The notes beneath the pieces are model-generated. The model made no database searches. It was not told the origin of the DNA and saw only the letters and a program-made list of their open reading frames with translations. This document shows, in pieces, positions 6,264-6,275 of a DNA stretch of 6,275 bases (positions within the stretch are counted from its first letter, which is position 1; each line of letters starts with the position of its first letter). Source of the DNA: Candidatus Hydrogenedentota bacterium. GTDB taxonomy: Bacteria; Hydrogenedentota; Hydrogenedentia; Hydrogenedentiales; CAITNO01. The translations under genes and the position numbers were made by a program. The DNA is taken from assembly GCA_903922535.1 (NCBI GenBank), contig CAIXUF010000968.1, positions 1 to 6,275 on the forward strand, in the 5' to 3' direction.

Positions 6264-6275
6264 ATGAGGTTAACC
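6264..6275 (+). CDS. First codons of a gene running off the right edge
   Basis: ATG at 6264 is preceded by GGAGG at the ideal 6-base spacing and opens a frame (MRLT) that continues past the window end. Four codons give no clue to the product. The gene would be divergent from the WD40 gene. The call rests on the strength of the ribosome binding site. Confidence 0.45.

Overview
The window is high-GC bacterial DNA (roughly 60-70% G+C in the genes) with four complete protein genes and the first codons of a fifth. The organism cannot be fixed from the sequence alone. The last minus-strand gene encodes a secreted WD40 protein ending in tandem Ig-like modules with the core MRFSDDGAHWTVW. I associate modules of this type with Candidatus Hydrogenedentota and related Planctomycetes-side lineages. 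That is recollection, not a database result.

Left part, minus strand (35-2078): a leuB-type 3-isopropylmalate dehydrogenase gene is followed after 7 bases by a ten-helix EamA/DMT transporter gene, so the two very likely share a transcript. After the transporter stop come three perfect copies of the heptamer AGTGTGA and the window edge.

Centre (2079-4126): a 314-base divergent intergenic region separates leuB from a plus-strand gene for a zinc-dependent amidohydrolase of the N-acyl-D-amino-acid deacylase family. It holds an extended -10 promoter (TGCTATAAT) towards leuB and a near-consensus sigma70 promoter (TTGACA, 17 bases, GATAAT) towards the deacylase. All six expected metal-site residues of the deacylase are present, but the protein is longer than classic D-aminoacylases.

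Right part (4127-6275): a convergent gap holds two hairpins. One is a good intrinsic terminator for the gene arriving from the right. That gene (4336-5847, minus) encodes an exported protein: signal peptide, one complete seven-bladed WD40 propeller, then two duplicated Ig-like modules. Upstream of it lies about 400 bases of non-coding DNA with lower G+C (about 51% over 6001-6240), small degenerate repeats and inverted repeats. It ends in a plus-strand ribosome binding site and ATG (6264) whose Shine-Dalgarno sequence is buried in a hairpin.

The genes do not form an obvious single pathway. leuB plus the transporter is a plausible biosynthesis/export pair, the deacylase salvages N-acyl-D-amino acids, and the WD40 protein is probably a periplasmic or secreted binding scaffold. 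The least explained part is the right-hand leader region (about 6088-6275).
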